Notes: a model not told the origin generated them from the sequence alone. Counted from the first letter of the stretch, positions 29,507 to 39,554 are shown. The stretch is 64,000 bases of DNA from Paraburkholderia sp. BCC1885 (GCF_900996235.1 NZ_CAAJGM010000111.1:790622-854621); one strand, 5' to 3'. Made by a program: numbers and translations.

Positions 29507-29872
29507 TCAATTTCCGCGTGCGGCTGTCAGGCCGGCGACCGCCGCGTCCGCGTCGAAGGCGCGTTGCAGCGTGCGATCCGCCCGCCGCATCAGCACGATA
29601 TAGACGACGATCAAGCCGACGTAGACAAGGATCGCCCCTTGCGCGCCGAGATAGAACGGCAGGCTGAAACCGGCGAAGCGGACCTGCGTGAGCGCGGGCG
29701 CCGCGAGCGGCACGACGAACGACACCACGAAGCCGAGCGTCATCAGCACGGCAATCAGTATGAGGTTGAAGCGCCAGTAGCGCTGGTGCGCGCGCGCCAT
29801 CGCGTCCGAGACCGGCGGCGGTTCGGGCGGAGAATGCAACTCGGCTGGGGAGGGGGTATGCGGCGCGGCCAT
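29507..29872 (-). CDS. DUF4212 small subunit of the symporter
   Basis: This 121-residue protein has a proline-rich start, then ARAHQRYWRFNLILIAVLMT and two membrane helices separated by FAGFSLPFYLGAQGAILVYV. That is the DUF4212 pattern of small membrane partners of VC_2705-type sodium/solute symporters. It precedes the symporter by four bases in the same operon. I used ATG 29872; an in-frame TTG lies 15 bases earlier. Function of the pair is solute uptake in the inner membrane. Confidence 0.85.
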   Translation of the reverse strand: MAAPHTPSPAELHSPPEPPPVSDAMARAHQRYWRFNLILIAVLMTLGFVVSFVVPLAAPALTQVRFAGFSLPFYLGAQGAILVYVGLIVVYIVLMRRADRTLQRAFDADAAVAGLTAARGN

Positions 29873-30044
29873 GCGCCTATGTATCAAAAAGGCACCGGGC
29901 AGGCAATCGGGATTGTCCGCGCGGTGGCCGCAGTGGCTGCACTGGCTTTCAGGCCTGTGGCTCTTGCCCAGTGGTTTTAACAGGCTCTACGAGGTGAGCC
30001 GAAGCTCACCCGCACAACTAATCCACCGCAATAGGGCTGCAATC

Positions 30045-32027
30045 TCAGAGCGACTCGCCGAGCTGATCGAGAATCGCCGGGTTCTCCAGCGTCGACACAT
30101 CCTGCGTAATCTCTTCGCCCTTTGCGAGCGAACGCAGCAGACGGCGCATGATCTTGCCGGAACGCGTCTTCGGCAGGTTGTCGCCGAAGCGGATGTCCTT
30201 CGGCTTGGCGATCGGACCGATCTCCTTGCCGACCCAGGCGCGCAGTTCGTTGGCGATCTTCACCGCTTCCTCGCCTTCCGGACGCGAGCGCTTGAGCACC
30301 ACGAAGGCGCATACAGCCTCGCCGGTTGTGTCGTCGGGGCGCCCCACCACCGCCGCTTCGGCGACGATCGGGTTGGACACCAGCGCCGATTCGATCTCCA
30401 TGGTGCCGAGCCGATGGCCCGACACGTTGAGCACATCGTCGATGCGGCCCATGATCGTGAAGTAGCCGGTTTCCTTGTCGCGCACCGCGCCGTCGCCGGC
30501 GAGATACAGCCTGCCGCCGAGCTCTTCGGGGAAATAGCTCTTTTTATAGCGGTCCGGATCGCCCCACACGTTGCGCAGCATGGAAGGCCACGGCCGCTTG
30601 ACCACCAGGATCCCGCCCTGCCCGTTCGGCACGTCCTGGCCGGTCTCGTCCACCACCGCGGCCATGATGCCCGGCAGCGGCAGCGTGCATGAACCCGGCA
30701 CCAGCGGCGTGGCGCCCGGCAGCGGCGTGATCATGTGACCGCCGGTTTCGGTCTGCCACCACGTATCGACGATGGGGCAACGGCCGCCGCCGACGTTCTC
30801 GTGATACCACATCCACGCTTCCGGATTGATCGGCTCGCCGACCGTGCCGATCACACGCAGCGACCCCAGGTCGTAGCTCTTCGGATGAATCTTCGGGTCG
30901 GCTTCCGCGGCCTTGATCAAGGAGCGGATCGCGGTCGGCGCCGTATAGAACAGCGACACCTTGTGCTTGGCGATCATGTCCCAGAAGCGGCCCGCGTTCG
31001 GATAGGTCGGCACGCCTTCGAACACCACCTGGGTGCCGCCGAGCGCCAGCGGGCCATACGTGATGTAGCTGTGTCCGGTGATCCAGCCGATGTCGGCGGT
31101 GCACCAGAACACGTCGGTCGGCTTCCAGTCGAAGGTCCACTTCAGGGTCTGCGCGGCCCACAGCAGATAGCCGCCGGTGCTGTGCTGCACGCCCTTCGGC
31201 TTGCCGGTCGAACCCGAGGTGTAGAGGATGAAGAGCGGATGCTCGGCGCCCACCCATTCCGGCGCGCATTGGTCCGACTCGCCCTGGGTAATCTCATGCA
31301 GCCACAGGTCGCGGCCTTCGTGCCATGCGACCTTGCCGCCGGTGCGCTTGTACACGATCACACTCTTGACGGCGTCGCAGCCGCCCATCGCCAGAGCTTC
31401 GTCGGCGATGTTCTTCAGCGGCAATGCCTTGCCGCCGCGCATCTGTTCGTCGGACGTAATCAGCGCCACCGCGCCCACGTCGACCAGACGCTCGTTGAGC
31501 GACTTCGACGAAAAGCCGCCGAACACCACTGAATGCGTCGCGCCGATCCGCGCGCAGGCCTGCATGGCGACGATGCCTTCGACCGACATCGGCATATAGA
31601 TCACCACGCGGTCGCCCTTCTTCACGCCGCGCTTTTTCAGCGCGTTAGCGAAGCGGCTCACGCGCTGCAACAGATCCTGATAGGTGACGTTGGTGACGGT
31701 GCCGTCGTCCGCTTCGAAGACGATCGCGACGCGCTCGCCATGGCCGGCTTCGACGTGACGGTCGAGGCTGTTATAGGAGGCGTTCAATTCGCCGTCCTCG
31801 AACCACGTATAGAACGGCGCCTTCGACTCGTCGAGCACCTTCGTGAAGGGCTTGTGCCAGCTCAGCGTCTCTTTCGCAAGACGCCCCCAGAAGCCTTCGT
31901 AATCGCGTTCCGCTTCGGCGACGAGCGCCCGGTACGCGTCCATGCCGGAGACCGTCGCGCCTGCCACTGCGTCGGCAGAGGGAGGGAAAACGCGGCGTTC
32001 CTGAAGAACCGATTCAATCGCAGACAT
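30045..32027 (-). CDS. acs: acetyl-CoA synthetase
   Basis: This 660-residue enzyme makes acetyl-CoA from acetate, ATP and CoA. It shows the AMP-binding core [17 protein letters not shown] (residues 265-281), [18 protein letters not shown], and at the end [20 protein letters not shown], where Lys625 is the acetylation-controlled catalytic lysine. The length and motifs are those of ACS of beta-proteobacteria. With the symporter pair downstream it forms an acetate uptake and activation unit. A GGTGAGC-loop-GCTCACC hairpin (29993-30010) follows its stop and may help end the message. Confidence 0.96.
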   Translation of the reverse strand: MSAIESVLQERRVFPPSADAVAGATVSGMDAYRALVAEAERDYEGFWGRLAKETLSWHKPFTKVLDESKAPFYTWFEDGELNASYNSLDRHVEAGHGERVAIVFEADDGTVTNVTYQDLLQRVSRFANALKKRGVKKGDRVVIYMPMSVEGIVAMQACARIGATHSVVFGGFSSKSLNERLVDVGAVALITSDEQMRGGKALPLKNIADEALAMGGCDAVKSVIVYKRTGGKVAWHEGRDLWLHEITQGESDQCAPEWVGAEHPLFILYTSGSTGKPKGVQHSTGGYLLWAAQTLKWTFDWKPTDVFWCTADIGWITGHSYITYGPLALGGTQVVFEGVPTYPNAGRFWDMIAKHKVSLFYTAPTAIRSLIKAAEADPKIHPKSYDLGSLRVIGTVGEPINPEAWMWYHENVGGGRCPIVDTWWQTETGGHMITPLPGATPLVPGSCTLPLPGIMAAVVDETGQDVPNGQGGILVVKRPWPSMLRNVWGDPDRYKKSYFPEELGGRLYLAGDGAVRDKETGYFTIMGRIDDVLNVSGHRLGTMEIESALVSNPIVAEAAVVGRPDDTTGEAVCAFVVLKRSRPEGEEAVKIANELRAWVGKEIGPIAKPKDIRFGDNLPKTRSGKIMRRLLRSLAKGEEITQDVSTLENPAILDQLGESL

Positions 32028-32643
32028 CGACTACCCCTTGGTGAAGATAAACGTAAATCCTGTGCCGGCGCGCCGGTCGCGCGCCATGTCATGGCGACGC
32101 CGCAAGGCAACTACGCGGCGCCTGTCTCCAACCCTCGCGGAGCCTTCACTCTCCGCGCAGCCGGGCGGCGCATCCGCGTGCGGCACTGCAATATGCCCGC
32201 GAGGCGACGCCCGACCCGTTCATCGCTCACGATAAACGTTGCAACTTACCGGCCACTTACGCAAGCCTCGACAGGCCCCATAGAGCGCGATGCTACTCGC
32301 TTAAGCCTTGCTGCGGGGCCGGTACGGGCCCGTTGCCTGAACCGGCGCGCACTCCGGCGGCGAACGCCTGACGGTGGCGTGCCATATCCGCTGCCATACC
32401 CGCCGCCATGTACGAGCCCTTTTACAATGTTAACTGAACTCGCCGCCCAGCTTCAGCCAACGGCACCGGCTGCCGGTTTGCCCGTCTCCACGAGGTATAC
32501 CCGGGTGTCGCTGTACAATAGCGCGCCTGCACAAGCTCCGCGAGTTCTACGCCGCTTGTCTGCGGGTGGTCCGCCGTTTGTCCGAAGCGCCCGGCCGTCC
32601 CGTGCCGTCCGCCTCCATCGCCCTGACGCCCTGACTCTTGCCC
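32028..32643. other. gene-free region between acs and the YqhA-type gene
   Basis: This 616-base divergent region has no convincing ORF; frames that cross it are arginine-rich shadows. It must hold the leftward acs promoter and a rightward promoter for the next gene. TACAAT at about 32515 could be a -10 element, but no well-spaced -35 was found. I see nothing else in it. Confidence 0.4.
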
Positions 32644-33243
32644 ATGTCCGCTCCGCGCCCCGACTCTGCTGGTAGAACGCGCCGCCCGATGCGCCCGCTG
32701 CCCGCCATCATCTTCATGAGCCGCTGGCTGCAGGTGCCGCTTTACCTCGGCCTGATCATCGCGCAAGGCGTCTACGTCGTTCTGTTCATCAAGGAAGTCT
32801 GGCATCTGGTCACGGCTTCCATGACGCTCGACGAAACCAACGTCATGCTGGTCGTGCTCAGCCTGATCGACGTGGTGATGATTTCGAACCTGCTGATCAT
32901 GGTGATCATCGGCGGCTATGAAACCTTCGTGTCGCGTCTGGGCGTCGAAGGTCATCCGGACGAGCCCGAGTGGCTCGATCACGTGAATGCCGGCGTGCTG
33001 AAGGTGAAGCTCTCCATGGCGCTCATCAGCATTTCGTCGATCCATCTGCTGAAAACCTTCATCAGCCCCGACCAGAATACGACGCATACCATCATGTGGC
33101 AGGTGATCATCCACCTGGCGTTCCTGGTGTCGGCGGTGGTGATGGCCCTCGTCGACCGTCTGACCACGCATACGCATCCGGCGCATTTTCATGAGCCGGC
33201 GCGCGAGCAAACTGTTTCCACTCCCCTGAAGGCGCATGACTGA
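32644..33243 (+). CDS. UPF0114 (YqhA-like, TIGR00645) membrane protein
   Basis: This 199-residue protein matches the UPF0114 family: [20 protein letters not shown], then [26 protein letters not shown] and [18 protein letters not shown]. It has three to four membrane helices at about residues 25-60, 75-95, 130-145 and 160-180. Function unknown. The tail is histidine-rich ([15 protein letters not shown]). It is 56 bases upstream of fumarase. The ATG at 32644 is preferred, but MRPLPAI at 32689 is possible. Confidence 0.85.
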   Translation: MSAPRPDSAGRTRRPMRPLPAIIFMSRWLQVPLYLGLIIAQGVYVVLFIKEVWHLVTASMTLDETNVMLVVLSLIDVVMISNLLIMVIIGGYETFVSRLGVEGHPDEPEWLDHVNAGVLKVKLSMALISISSIHLLKTFISPDQNTTHTIMWQVIIHLAFLVSAVVMALVDRLTTHTHPAHFHEPAREQTVSTPLKAHD

Positions 33244-33299
33244 ACCCGCAGCCGTTGCGATCAGCACCATAAGCGCCCATTGTCCCCACTGAGCTACTC

Positions 33300-34823
33300 A
33301 TGACCGTCATCAAACAGGAAGATCTGATTCAGAGCATTGCTGATTCGCTTCAGTACATCAGCTACTACCACCCGCTCGATTACATCCAGGCCCTCGGCCG
33401 CGCCTACGAACTCGAACAGAGCCCGGCCGCGAAGGATGCGATCGCGCAGATCCTCACCAACAGCCGCATGTGCGCCGAAGGCAAGCGCCCGATCTGTCAG
33501 GACACCGGCATCGTCACGGTGTTCGTGAAGGTGGGCATGGACGTGCGTTGGGACGGCGCGACGATGAGCGTCACCGACATGATCAACGAAGGCGTGCGCC
33601 GTGGTTATCTGAACCCGGACAACGTGCTGCGCGCCTCGATCGTGAGCCCGCCGGAAGGTGCGCGCAAGAACACCAAAGACAACACGCCGGCCGTGATCCA
33701 CTACGAGATCGTACCGGGCGACAAGGTCGACGTGCAGGTTGCGGCCAAGGGCGGCGGCTCGGAGAACAAGTCGAAGTTTGCGATGCTGAACCCCTCGGAC
33801 TCGATCGTCGACTGGATCCTCAAGACCGTGCCGACGATGGGCGCCGGCTGGTGTCCGCCGGGCATGCTTGGCATCGGCATCGGCGGCACCGCTGAAAAGG
33901 CGATGCTGATGGCGAAGGAATCGCTGATGGATCCGATCGACATTCAGGACGTCATCGCGCGCGGCCCGCAAGACTGGATCGAAGAACTGCGCGTCGAGCT
34001 GCATGAGAAGGTCAATGCTTTGGGCATCGGCGCGCAAGGTCTCGGCGGACTGGCCACCGTGCTTGACGTCAAGATCATGGCGGCGCCCACGCACGCGGCT
34101 TCGAAGCCTATCGCGATCATCCCGAACTGTGCGGCTACCCGTCACGCTCACTTCACGCTGGATGGCTCGGGCGTCGCGAAGCTCGAAGCGCCGTCGCTCG
34201 ACGCATGGCCGAAAGTGCAGTGGGAACCGGACACGGAAAAGAGCCAGCGCGTCGATCTGAACACGCTCACGCCGGAACAGGTTGCCGGCTGGAAGCCGGG
34301 CCAGACGCTGCTGCTGTCGGGCAAGATGCTGACGGGCCGCGACGCGGCCCACAAGCGCATCGCCGACATGCTCGCCAAGGGCGAAAAGCTGCCGGTCGAC
34401 TTCACCAACCGCGTGATCTATTACGTCGGCCCGGTCGATCCGGTGCGTGATGAAGCCGTAGGTCCGGCAGGTCCGACCACCGCGACGCGCATGGACAAAT
34501 TCACCGAGACGATGCTATCGCAAACAGGTCTCATTTCGATGATCGGTAAAGCCGAGCGCGGCCCGGTCGCCATCGAAGCGATCAAGAAGCACAAGGCCGC
34601 GTATCTGATGGCCGTCGGCGGCGCCGCGTACCTCGTCTCGAAGGCGATCCGCAGCGCCAGGGTGCTGGCGTTCGAAGACCTCGGCATGGAAGCCATCTAC
34701 GAATTCGACGTGCAGGACATGCCGGTGACGGTGGCTGTCGATTCGCACGGCACCTCGGTCCATCAGACCGGCCCGAAGGAATGGCAGGCAAAGATCGGCA
34801 AGATTCCGGTCGCGACGGTTTGA
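33300..34823 (+). CDS. fumA: class I fumarate hydratase
   Basis: This 507-residue enzyme interconverts fumarate and malate in the TCA cycle using a 4Fe-4S cluster. Cluster cysteines are in PICQDTG (Cys66), AGWCPPG (Cys185) and IPNCAATRH (Cys277). The C-terminal domain has GDAAHKRI-like GRDAAHKRIADML and YYVGPVDPVRDEAVGPAGPT. Length fits the two-domain class I fumarases. Because of its cluster it is oxygen- and iron-sensitive, and in Burkholderia its message is among reported targets of an iron-starvation small RNA. Followed by a strong terminator. Confidence 0.95.
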   Translation: MTVIKQEDLIQSIADSLQYISYYHPLDYIQALGRAYELEQSPAAKDAIAQILTNSRMCAEGKRPICQDTGIVTVFVKVGMDVRWDGATMSVTDMINEGVRRGYLNPDNVLRASIVSPPEGARKNTKDNTPAVIHYEIVPGDKVDVQVAAKGGGSENKSKFAMLNPSDSIVDWILKTVPTMGAGWCPPGMLGIGIGGTAEKAMLMAKESLMDPIDIQDVIARGPQDWIEELRVELHEKVNALGIGAQGLGGLATVLDVKIMAAPTHAASKPIAIIPNCAATRHAHFTLDGSGVAKLEAPSLDAWPKVQWEPDTEKSQRVDLNTLTPEQVAGWKPGQTLLLSGKMLTGRDAAHKRIADMLAKGEKLPVDFTNRVIYYVGPVDPVRDEAVGPAGPTTATRMDKFTETMLSQTGLISMIGKAERGPVAIEAIKKHKAAYLMAVGGAAYLVSKAIRSARVLAFEDLGMEAIYEFDVQDMPVTVAVDSHGTSVHQTGPKEWQAKIGKIPVATV

Positions 34824-34890
34824 AACCAGCCATGAAGCCTGGTTCAAGGCCAGCTTCAGCGCCCGCGGCCTCTTGATCAAGGCAGACGGC

Positions 34891-34920
34891 AAAGCCGGGA
34901 CCGCGAGTCCCGGCTTTTTC
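34891..34920 (+). terminator. intrinsic terminator after fumarase
   Basis: Perfect ten-base arms AAAGCCGGGA and TCCCGGCTTT enclose CCGCGAG and are followed by TTC. It closes the fumarase transcript. Confidence 0.9.
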
Positions 34921-35062
34921 ATTGCGCTTTTTCATTGATACGCGACGGACGGCAGTTCCTGGCCGTCGCGTCAGTCAAAAAATGCTTCGATCCTTGGCTT
35001 TTTTGGACCGGACGTTTATTGTTGTTGAAATTCGTATTTCAGAGCCCCACAAGGAAAAAATC

Positions 35063-35542
35063 ATGCAAGGCGACAAGAAGGTCATCGAATATCTGAACTC
35101 GCAGTTGAAGAACGAATTGACCGCGATCAACCAGTACTTCCTGCACGCCCGGATGTACAAGCATTGGGGTCTGGAAAAACTCGGCAAGCACGAATACGAC
35201 GAATCGATCGGCGAGATGAAACACGCTGACTGGCTTATCGAACGTATTTTCATGCTCGACGGCCTGCCGAATCTGCAAGACCTGCACAAGTTGCTCATCG
35301 GCGAGGAAACCAAAGAAATCCTCGAATGCGATCTGAAGCTCGAACAGATTTCGCAGAGCACCTGCAAGGAAGCCATTGTGTATTGCGAATCAGTACGCGA
35401 TTTCATCTCGCGTGAAATCTTCGTGAAGATTCTCGACGACACTGAAGAACATATCGACTGGCTGGAAACGCAACTGGATCTGATCGACAAGGTCGGCATC
35501 CAGAATTACCAGCAAAGCGGCATGGGCTCGATCGAATCCTAA
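35063..35542 (+). CDS. bfr: bacterioferritin
   Basis: This 159-residue protein forms the 24-mer iron storage shell. Ferroxidase residues are in [16 protein letters not shown] (Glu18) and [15 protein letters not shown] (Glu51, His54), with Met52 as haem ligand. The second pair is in [14 protein letters not shown] and [14 protein letters not shown]. The ATG at 35063 follows AAGGA; a longer frame has no signal. Bfd, which reduces it to release iron, is encoded 1.3 kb downstream after murI. Confidence 0.95.
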   Translation: MQGDKKVIEYLNSQLKNELTAINQYFLHARMYKHWGLEKLGKHEYDESIGEMKHADWLIERIFMLDGLPNLQDLHKLLIGEETKEILECDLKLEQISQSTCKEAIVYCESVRDFISREIFVKILDDTEEHIDWLETQLDLIDKVGIQNYQQSGMGSIES

Positions 35543-35634
35543 GCCGTGCAGCCCGCGCATCGCTTCATGCATTGCGCGGGCGTTATAGTTCTGTTTTGTC
35601 CTCGCTGCCCTCGTCCGCTTCCGTGACCGCATCC

Positions 35635-36534
35635 ATGCCTACCGCCTCGTCAGACGCAGCTTTTACCGCGCCCGTCTCGCGCGCTGCCAGTGAGCTTCAC
35701 CCGAAGCACGCGCCGGTCGGCGTGTTCGATTCGGGACTGGGCGGCTTGTCGGTGCTGCGTGCGGTACGCGCGCAAGTACCCGACGAATCGATCATCTACG
35801 TCGCCGACTCGCTCTACGCCCCCTACGGCGAACGCGACGACGACTTTATCGCCGACCGCACGCTGGCCATCGGCCAATGGCTCGTCACGCAAGGCGCCAA
35901 GGTGCTGGTGGTGGCCTGCAATACGGCGACGGCGCAGTCCATCGCGCTGGTGCGTGAGCGCCTGAGCATTCCATTGATCGGCGTCGAACCGGGTATCAAA
36001 CCCGCCGCCTTGCAATCGAAGACCCGCGTGGCCGGCGTGCTCGCCACTCAGGTGACGCTGCGCAGCGCCCGCTTTCAGACACTGCTGGAACGTTACGCCG
36101 CCGACTGCCGCTTCCTTTGCCAGCCGGGCCACGGTCTCGTGCAGGCCATCGAGCGCTGCGACGTCGGCTCGGCCGAATTGCGCGCGCTGCTCGGCAGCTA
36201 TCTGCAGCCCATGCTCGATGCCGGCGCCGACACACTCGTGCTCGGCTGCACGCATTACCCGTTTCTCGACGCGGCGATCCGCGATATTGTCGGCGAGCGC
36301 ATGACGCTGATCGACACCAGCGTGGCCATCGCCCGCCAACTGGAACGCGTGCTCGACCAAAACGGCCTGCGCGCCGAGCCCGGTCGCCCGGCCGATCTGC
36401 CCCGTTTTTGCTCGACCAGCGACGGCGCGCATCTGCAACAGCTCGCCGCGACGCTGCTGAATCTCGATGCTCCGGTGGAAACCGTGCTTATCCCGTCGCG
36501 GCGCACCGTTGCGCCGGATTCACAGGCCGCCTGA
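35635..36534 (+). CDS. murI: glutamate racemase
   Basis: This 299-residue enzyme makes D-glutamate for peptidoglycan. The paired catalytic cysteines are in VVACNTATAQSIA and LVLGCTHYPFLDAAI. The N-terminal FDSGLGGLSVLRAVRAQVPD and YVADSLYAPYGER are family hallmarks. The first 25 residues are a variable extension. The ATG at 35635 was chosen because the family domain starts about residue 27; no clear ribosome binding site. A gene-free, GC-rich stretch of about 250 bases (36535-36791) follows. Confidence 0.93.
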   Translation: MPTASSDAAFTAPVSRAASELHPKHAPVGVFDSGLGGLSVLRAVRAQVPDESIIYVADSLYAPYGERDDDFIADRTLAIGQWLVTQGAKVLVVACNTATAQSIALVRERLSIPLIGVEPGIKPAALQSKTRVAGVLATQVTLRSARFQTLLERYAADCRFLCQPGHGLVQAIERCDVGSAELRALLGSYLQPMLDAGADTLVLGCTHYPFLDAAIRDIVGERMTLIDTSVAIARQLERVLDQNGLRAEPGRPADLPRFCSTSDGAHLQQLAATLLNLDAPVETVLIPSRRTVAPDSQAA

Positions 36535-36791
36535 GCCTCTTTGTAGCGGCTGGCTCTGCGGTTTTGCCCCGGCCCGGCCCTTGCCCTGCTGCCTGAGGAG
36601 CGGCGCTGACGTGGCCCCAAGGTGGCCCCAAGCGGACCAATACCCGCAAATTACCCGCAATCCCCCGCGACCATCCGTCCCATCCAGGTGCCTCGCCGCC
36701 CATCCGGCCCCATCCCCGCCCCAGGTTACCCCTCCTAACAGGCTGGTTTTGTTACAAAAATTCCCGCCGGACGCTTGCCAAATGCAGCAAA

Positions 36792-36821
36792 CATAATGAT
36801 AATAATTCGCATTAACGTTAG
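36792..36821 (+). promoter_or_regulatory. Fur box and shared iron promoter element upstream of bfd
   Basis: Bases 36792-36810 (CATAATGATAATAATTCGC) match the 19-base Fur consensus at 15 positions. The overlapping TTCGCATTAACGTTAG (36806-36821) occurs identically upstream of ftrA. The bfd start codon is 16 bases further on, so the promoter overlaps the box. Confidence 0.75.
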
Positions 36822-36836
36822 CTATTGCGCCCAACC

Positions 36837-37073
36837 ATGATTGTCTGCGTGTGCAAGTCTGTATCCGACCGGAAGATCCGTGCCTCGATCGCGGAGGGCG
36901 TCGATTCCTTCGACGAACTCCAGTTCGAGCTGGGCGTCGCCACCTGCTGCGGCAAGTGCGAAGAGTCCGTGCGCGATGTGATGGCGCAAAGCGGCGTCTG
37001 CGCGAGCCATTGCGGGGTCGAGCATCACGCGCATCCGGTTCCGCTCACGTTTTACGAGCGCAAGGCCGCCTGA
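36837..37073 (+). CDS. bfd: bacterioferritin-associated ferredoxin
   Basis: This 78-residue protein holds a 2Fe-2S cluster with cysteines in MIVCVCKSVSDRKI and GVATCCGKCEESVRD (C-x-C and C-x2-C). It delivers electrons to bacterioferritin so that stored iron can be released. The cysteine/histidine-rich tail (CASHCGVEHHAHP) is longer than in E. coli. A Fur box precedes it, as expected for a gene needed in iron starvation. Confidence 0.93.
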   Translation: MIVCVCKSVSDRKIRASIAEGVDSFDELQFELGVATCCGKCEESVRDVMAQSGVCASHCGVEHHAHPVPLTFYERKAA

Positions 37074-37198
37074 TCCTGCCGGCCCGGCGTTCGCCGTGCC
37101 CTGAGTCCGTCGCGGCCTCACGTTTTAGTCCACTGCCGTCAGCAAGCCAGTACACGTTACCAGCCAGCTACCCGCTCACCCCGTAACAGGAGTTCGAG

Positions 37199-37261
37199 AT
37201 GGAATTGCTGATTGGTTTCGTGACCACCCTGTGCATTTCGCTGCTGATATTCCGAAAATGA
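37199..37261 (+). CDS. 20-residue membrane miniprotein upstream of tonB
   Basis: The frame reads MELLIGFVTTLCISLLIFRK, one hydrophobic helix with an acidic start and basic end. AGGAG lies eight bases upstream of the ATG, a near-perfect ribosome binding site. It lies between bfd and tonB in the iron gene block. Such a small frame would be missed by gene callers. It could be a leader peptide or a regulator of the TonB complex; no function can be assigned. Confidence 0.4.
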   Translation: MELLIGFVTTLCISLLIFRK

Positions 37262-37309
37262 CGTTGTTTTGTCGTAGACCCGGTGTCGACGGCGCACGGT
37301 CGCGCTGAC

Positions 37310-38044
37310 ATGCGCACCTCGCCTTCCGTCCCAGCCGGCTTCGAGCCGGCGCCTTCAACCCGCAGGAATTCCCGCACCCTCACGGCAACCGCCGCAGTCG
37401 CCGCGATTCATCTCGCGCTGCTCGCGGTGATTCTAAGCATGCGTCACGAGCCGCCGGTTCGTCCGCTCGAATCGCGCACCATGACCGCCGAATTGCTGAG
37501 CCCGGCGCCCGTGGCCGCGCCGGTCGCGCTGCAGTCGATCGCCCCGCCGCCGCCCAAACCGACGCCGCCGGTCCCGCACGTCAAGCCCAAAGTGCAGCCG
37601 CGCCCGACGCCCAAGCCGACGCCGGAGCCCCTGCCGATGGCGGCGAGCCCGTCACCGACGGCGCCCGCTCCGGCCGAAGCCGCGCCACCGACATCGGCAG
37701 CCCCCGCCGCGCCGGCCGCCGCCGCAGCACCGGCGATCGGCCGTCCGACCATGGAAATCAGCGCGCCGAAGAACGTCTCGCATCTCGACTGCAATATCGC
37801 CAAACCCGATTACCCGGCCATGTCGCGGCGGCGTGGCGAAAGCGGCACGGCTTACGTCCGCTTCGTCGTGGGCCTGACCGGTAACCTCGAGAACATCGAG
37901 CTGAAAAAGAGCAGCGGCTACGACCGCCTCGACCAGGCCGCGCTGGACGCCGTCAGGGAAAGCTCATGCAAGCCCTATCTCGAGAACGGCGTGCCGATCC
38001 GGGCCGCCTACACGCAGCCTTATCAGTTCGGCCTGAGCGACTGA
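37310..38044 (+). CDS. tonB: TonB energy transducer
   Basis: This protein of about 244 residues spans the periplasm to energise outer membrane siderophore and haem receptors. It has an N-terminal membrane anchor (AATAAVAAIHLALLAVILSM region), a long proline/lysine-rich spacer (PPPPKPTPPVPHVKPKVQPR) and a C-terminal TonB domain with YPAMSRRRGESGTAYVRFVV and SSGYDRLDQAALDAVRESSC. An in-frame GTG at 37283 would add nine residues; neither start has a strong ribosome binding site. ExbB and ExbD follow in the same direction. Confidence 0.9.
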   Translation: MRTSPSVPAGFEPAPSTRRNSRTLTATAAVAAIHLALLAVILSMRHEPPVRPLESRTMTAELLSPAPVAAPVALQSIAPPPPKPTPPVPHVKPKVQPRPTPKPTPEPLPMAASPSPTAPAPAEAAPPTSAAPAAPAAAAAPAIGRPTMEISAPKNVSHLDCNIAKPDYPAMSRRRGESGTAYVRFVVGLTGNLENIELKKSSGYDRLDQAALDAVRESSCKPYLENGVPIRAAYTQPYQFGLSD

Positions 38045-38127
38045 GCGCGGCGAACGCGAACACTGACCACAGCGAGCCGCCAGCGCCTCCAGGCGGCTCC
38101 AGCAAAAGACTTTAAAAAGGAATAGCC

Positions 38128-38859
38128 ATGCAGAACTACGGTTTGGCCCACGTCTGGGCACAAGGGGATTTCGTGACGCGCGGCATCGCGCTCGCGTTGC
38201 TGATCATGTCGGTGCTGTCGTGGACGGTGATCGTCGTCAAAGGCTGGAACGTGATGCGTCTGAAGCGCCTGACGCGCAACGCCGAGCAGTCGTTCTGGCA
38301 TTCGGACGATCTCTCGGATGGCGTGCAGAAACTCGGCGCCGGCGCTTCGTCACCGCAGGACAACCCGTTCCTCGCGCTCGCGCTGTCGGGCCAGGAAGCC
38401 GCTGACCACCATCACCAGACGCAACCGCATCTGCACGACCGCATGGACGTGTCCGACTGGATCACGCGCTGCCTGAAAGACACCATGGACGACAGCGTCG
38501 CCAGCATGCAAAGCGGCCTCGCCATCCTCGCATCGATCGGCAGCACGGCGCCGTTCGTCGGCCTGTTCGGCACGGTGTGGGGCATCTATCACGCGCTGGT
38601 GGCGATCGGTGCGAGCGGCCAGAGTTCGATCGATCAGGTGGCTGGCCCGGTCGGCGAGGCGCTGATCATGACCGCGTTCGGTCTGTTCGTGGCGATTCCC
38701 GCCGTGCTCGGCTATAACGCGCTGACGCGCGCCAACAAGGCAATCGTCACCAAGCTGAACCGCTTCGCGCACGGCCTGCATGCCTTCTTCGTGACGGGTG
38801 CCCGCCTGTCGTCGTCCAGACGCGGCGACGGCCTGCGTCTTGCCACCCGCACTCACTGA
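38128..38859 (+). CDS. exbB: TonB complex proton channel subunit ExbB
   Basis: This 243-residue inner membrane protein is the pentameric channel subunit of the TonB motor. It has membrane helices at about residues 15-37, 130-155 and 172-195, with the conserved GLAILASIGSTAPFVGLFGT and GPVGEALIMTAFGLFVAIPA segments. A histidine-rich cytoplasmic part (ADHHHQTQPHLHDRM) is unusual and may bind metal. The ATG follows AAAAAGGA. It is followed by exbD after 15 bases. Confidence 0.94.
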   Translation: MQNYGLAHVWAQGDFVTRGIALALLIMSVLSWTVIVVKGWNVMRLKRLTRNAEQSFWHSDDLSDGVQKLGAGASSPQDNPFLALALSGQEAADHHHQTQPHLHDRMDVSDWITRCLKDTMDDSVASMQSGLAILASIGSTAPFVGLFGTVWGIYHALVAIGASGQSSIDQVAGPVGEALIMTAFGLFVAIPAVLGYNALTRANKAIVTKLNRFAHGLHAFFVTGARLSSSRRGDGLRLATRTH

Positions 38860-38874
38860 TAGCGAGGTCCTCAG

Positions 38875-39294
38875 ATGGGAATGAGCCCCTTCGCCAGCGA
38901 CGACGACGATGGCCTGATGAACGAAATCAACATGACCCCGCTCGTCGACGTCATGTTGGTTCTCCTGATTGTTTTCATGGTGACGATTCCGGTGATCCGC
39001 CACGCGGTGAAAATCGATCTGCCGCATGCGAGCAGCCAGAAGGAAGAGACCAAGCCGGCGCAGGTCAGCGTATCGATTCAGGCTGACGGCACTGTGTTGT
39101 GGGACGACAAGCCGGTCAGCAGCGACGACCTGCGCGCAAAGATTGCGCAAGCCGCGCAGGCCGATCCGCAACCGGAACTGCATCTGAACGCCGACCGCAA
39201 GGTAGCCTATGAAAAGGTGGCCGAAGTGATGTCCGCCGCCCAATCCGGCGGGCTCACGAAAATCGGCTTCGTGACGCAGCCGCTGAGCCACTAG
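38875..39294 (+). CDS. exbD: TonB complex subunit ExbD
   Basis: This 139-residue protein anchors in the inner membrane with one helix: NMTPLVDVMLVLLIVFMVTI, where the Asp at about residue 25 carries protons. The periplasmic domain (QVSVSIQADGTVLWDDKPVS) binds the cell wall side. Together with ExbB it drives TonB. It is the last gene of the tonB-exbB-exbD unit and is followed by a strong terminator at 39388. Confidence 0.94.
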   Translation: MGMSPFASDDDDGLMNEINMTPLVDVMLVLLIVFMVTIPVIRHAVKIDLPHASSQKEETKPAQVSVSIQADGTVLWDDKPVSSDDLRAKIAQAAQADPQPELHLNADRKVAYEKVAEVMSAAQSGGLTKIGFVTQPLSH

Positions 39295-39387
39295 CAACGG
39301 CTGATGTGCGACTCGCTAAAGGCGTGAAACACCCTTGTTTTAGGGGTTAAATGCAAAAGGCTGCGCGCGAACTCAGGCGCCCAAAGT

Positions 39388-39422
39388 AAAAGGCCTTCAT
39401 CGTCGGATGAAGGCCTTTTTTT
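39388..39422 (+). terminator. intrinsic terminator after exbD
   Basis: Arms of 13 bases (AAAAGGCCTTCAT and its complement) with a CGTCGG loop are followed by TTTTTTT. The T and A runs on both sides allow it to act in both directions. Confidence 0.9.
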
Positions 39423-39452
39423 GTGCGCACTCGGCGCCTTCGGGCGGCGAGA

Positions 39453-39554
39453 TCACCAGCCATCGGATGAGTGGCCAGCGACTCCACATGCGACAGCCGT
39501 GGTCGACACGGACAGCGCGGTCAGCCCTATCAGGCTCGCTATGATAGCGGCCAT
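39453..39554 (-). CDS. possible 33-residue exported peptide
   Basis: The frame reads MAAIIASLIGLTALSVSTTA and ends VACGVAGHSSDGW. It looks like a signal peptide or a lipoprotein start (VSTTAVAC). No ribosome binding site lies close to the ATG; AAGGAG is 18 bases away. It sits in a gene-free stretch between exbD and the LysR gene. Low confidence. Confidence 0.25.
   Translation of the reverse strand: MAAIIASLIGLTALSVSTTAVACGVAGHSSDGW

Noticed and set aside
29993..30010. UUCG-type hairpin as an acs terminator
   Set aside because: The stem is perfect but no T-tract follows in the direction of acs, so I do not list it as a separate terminator.
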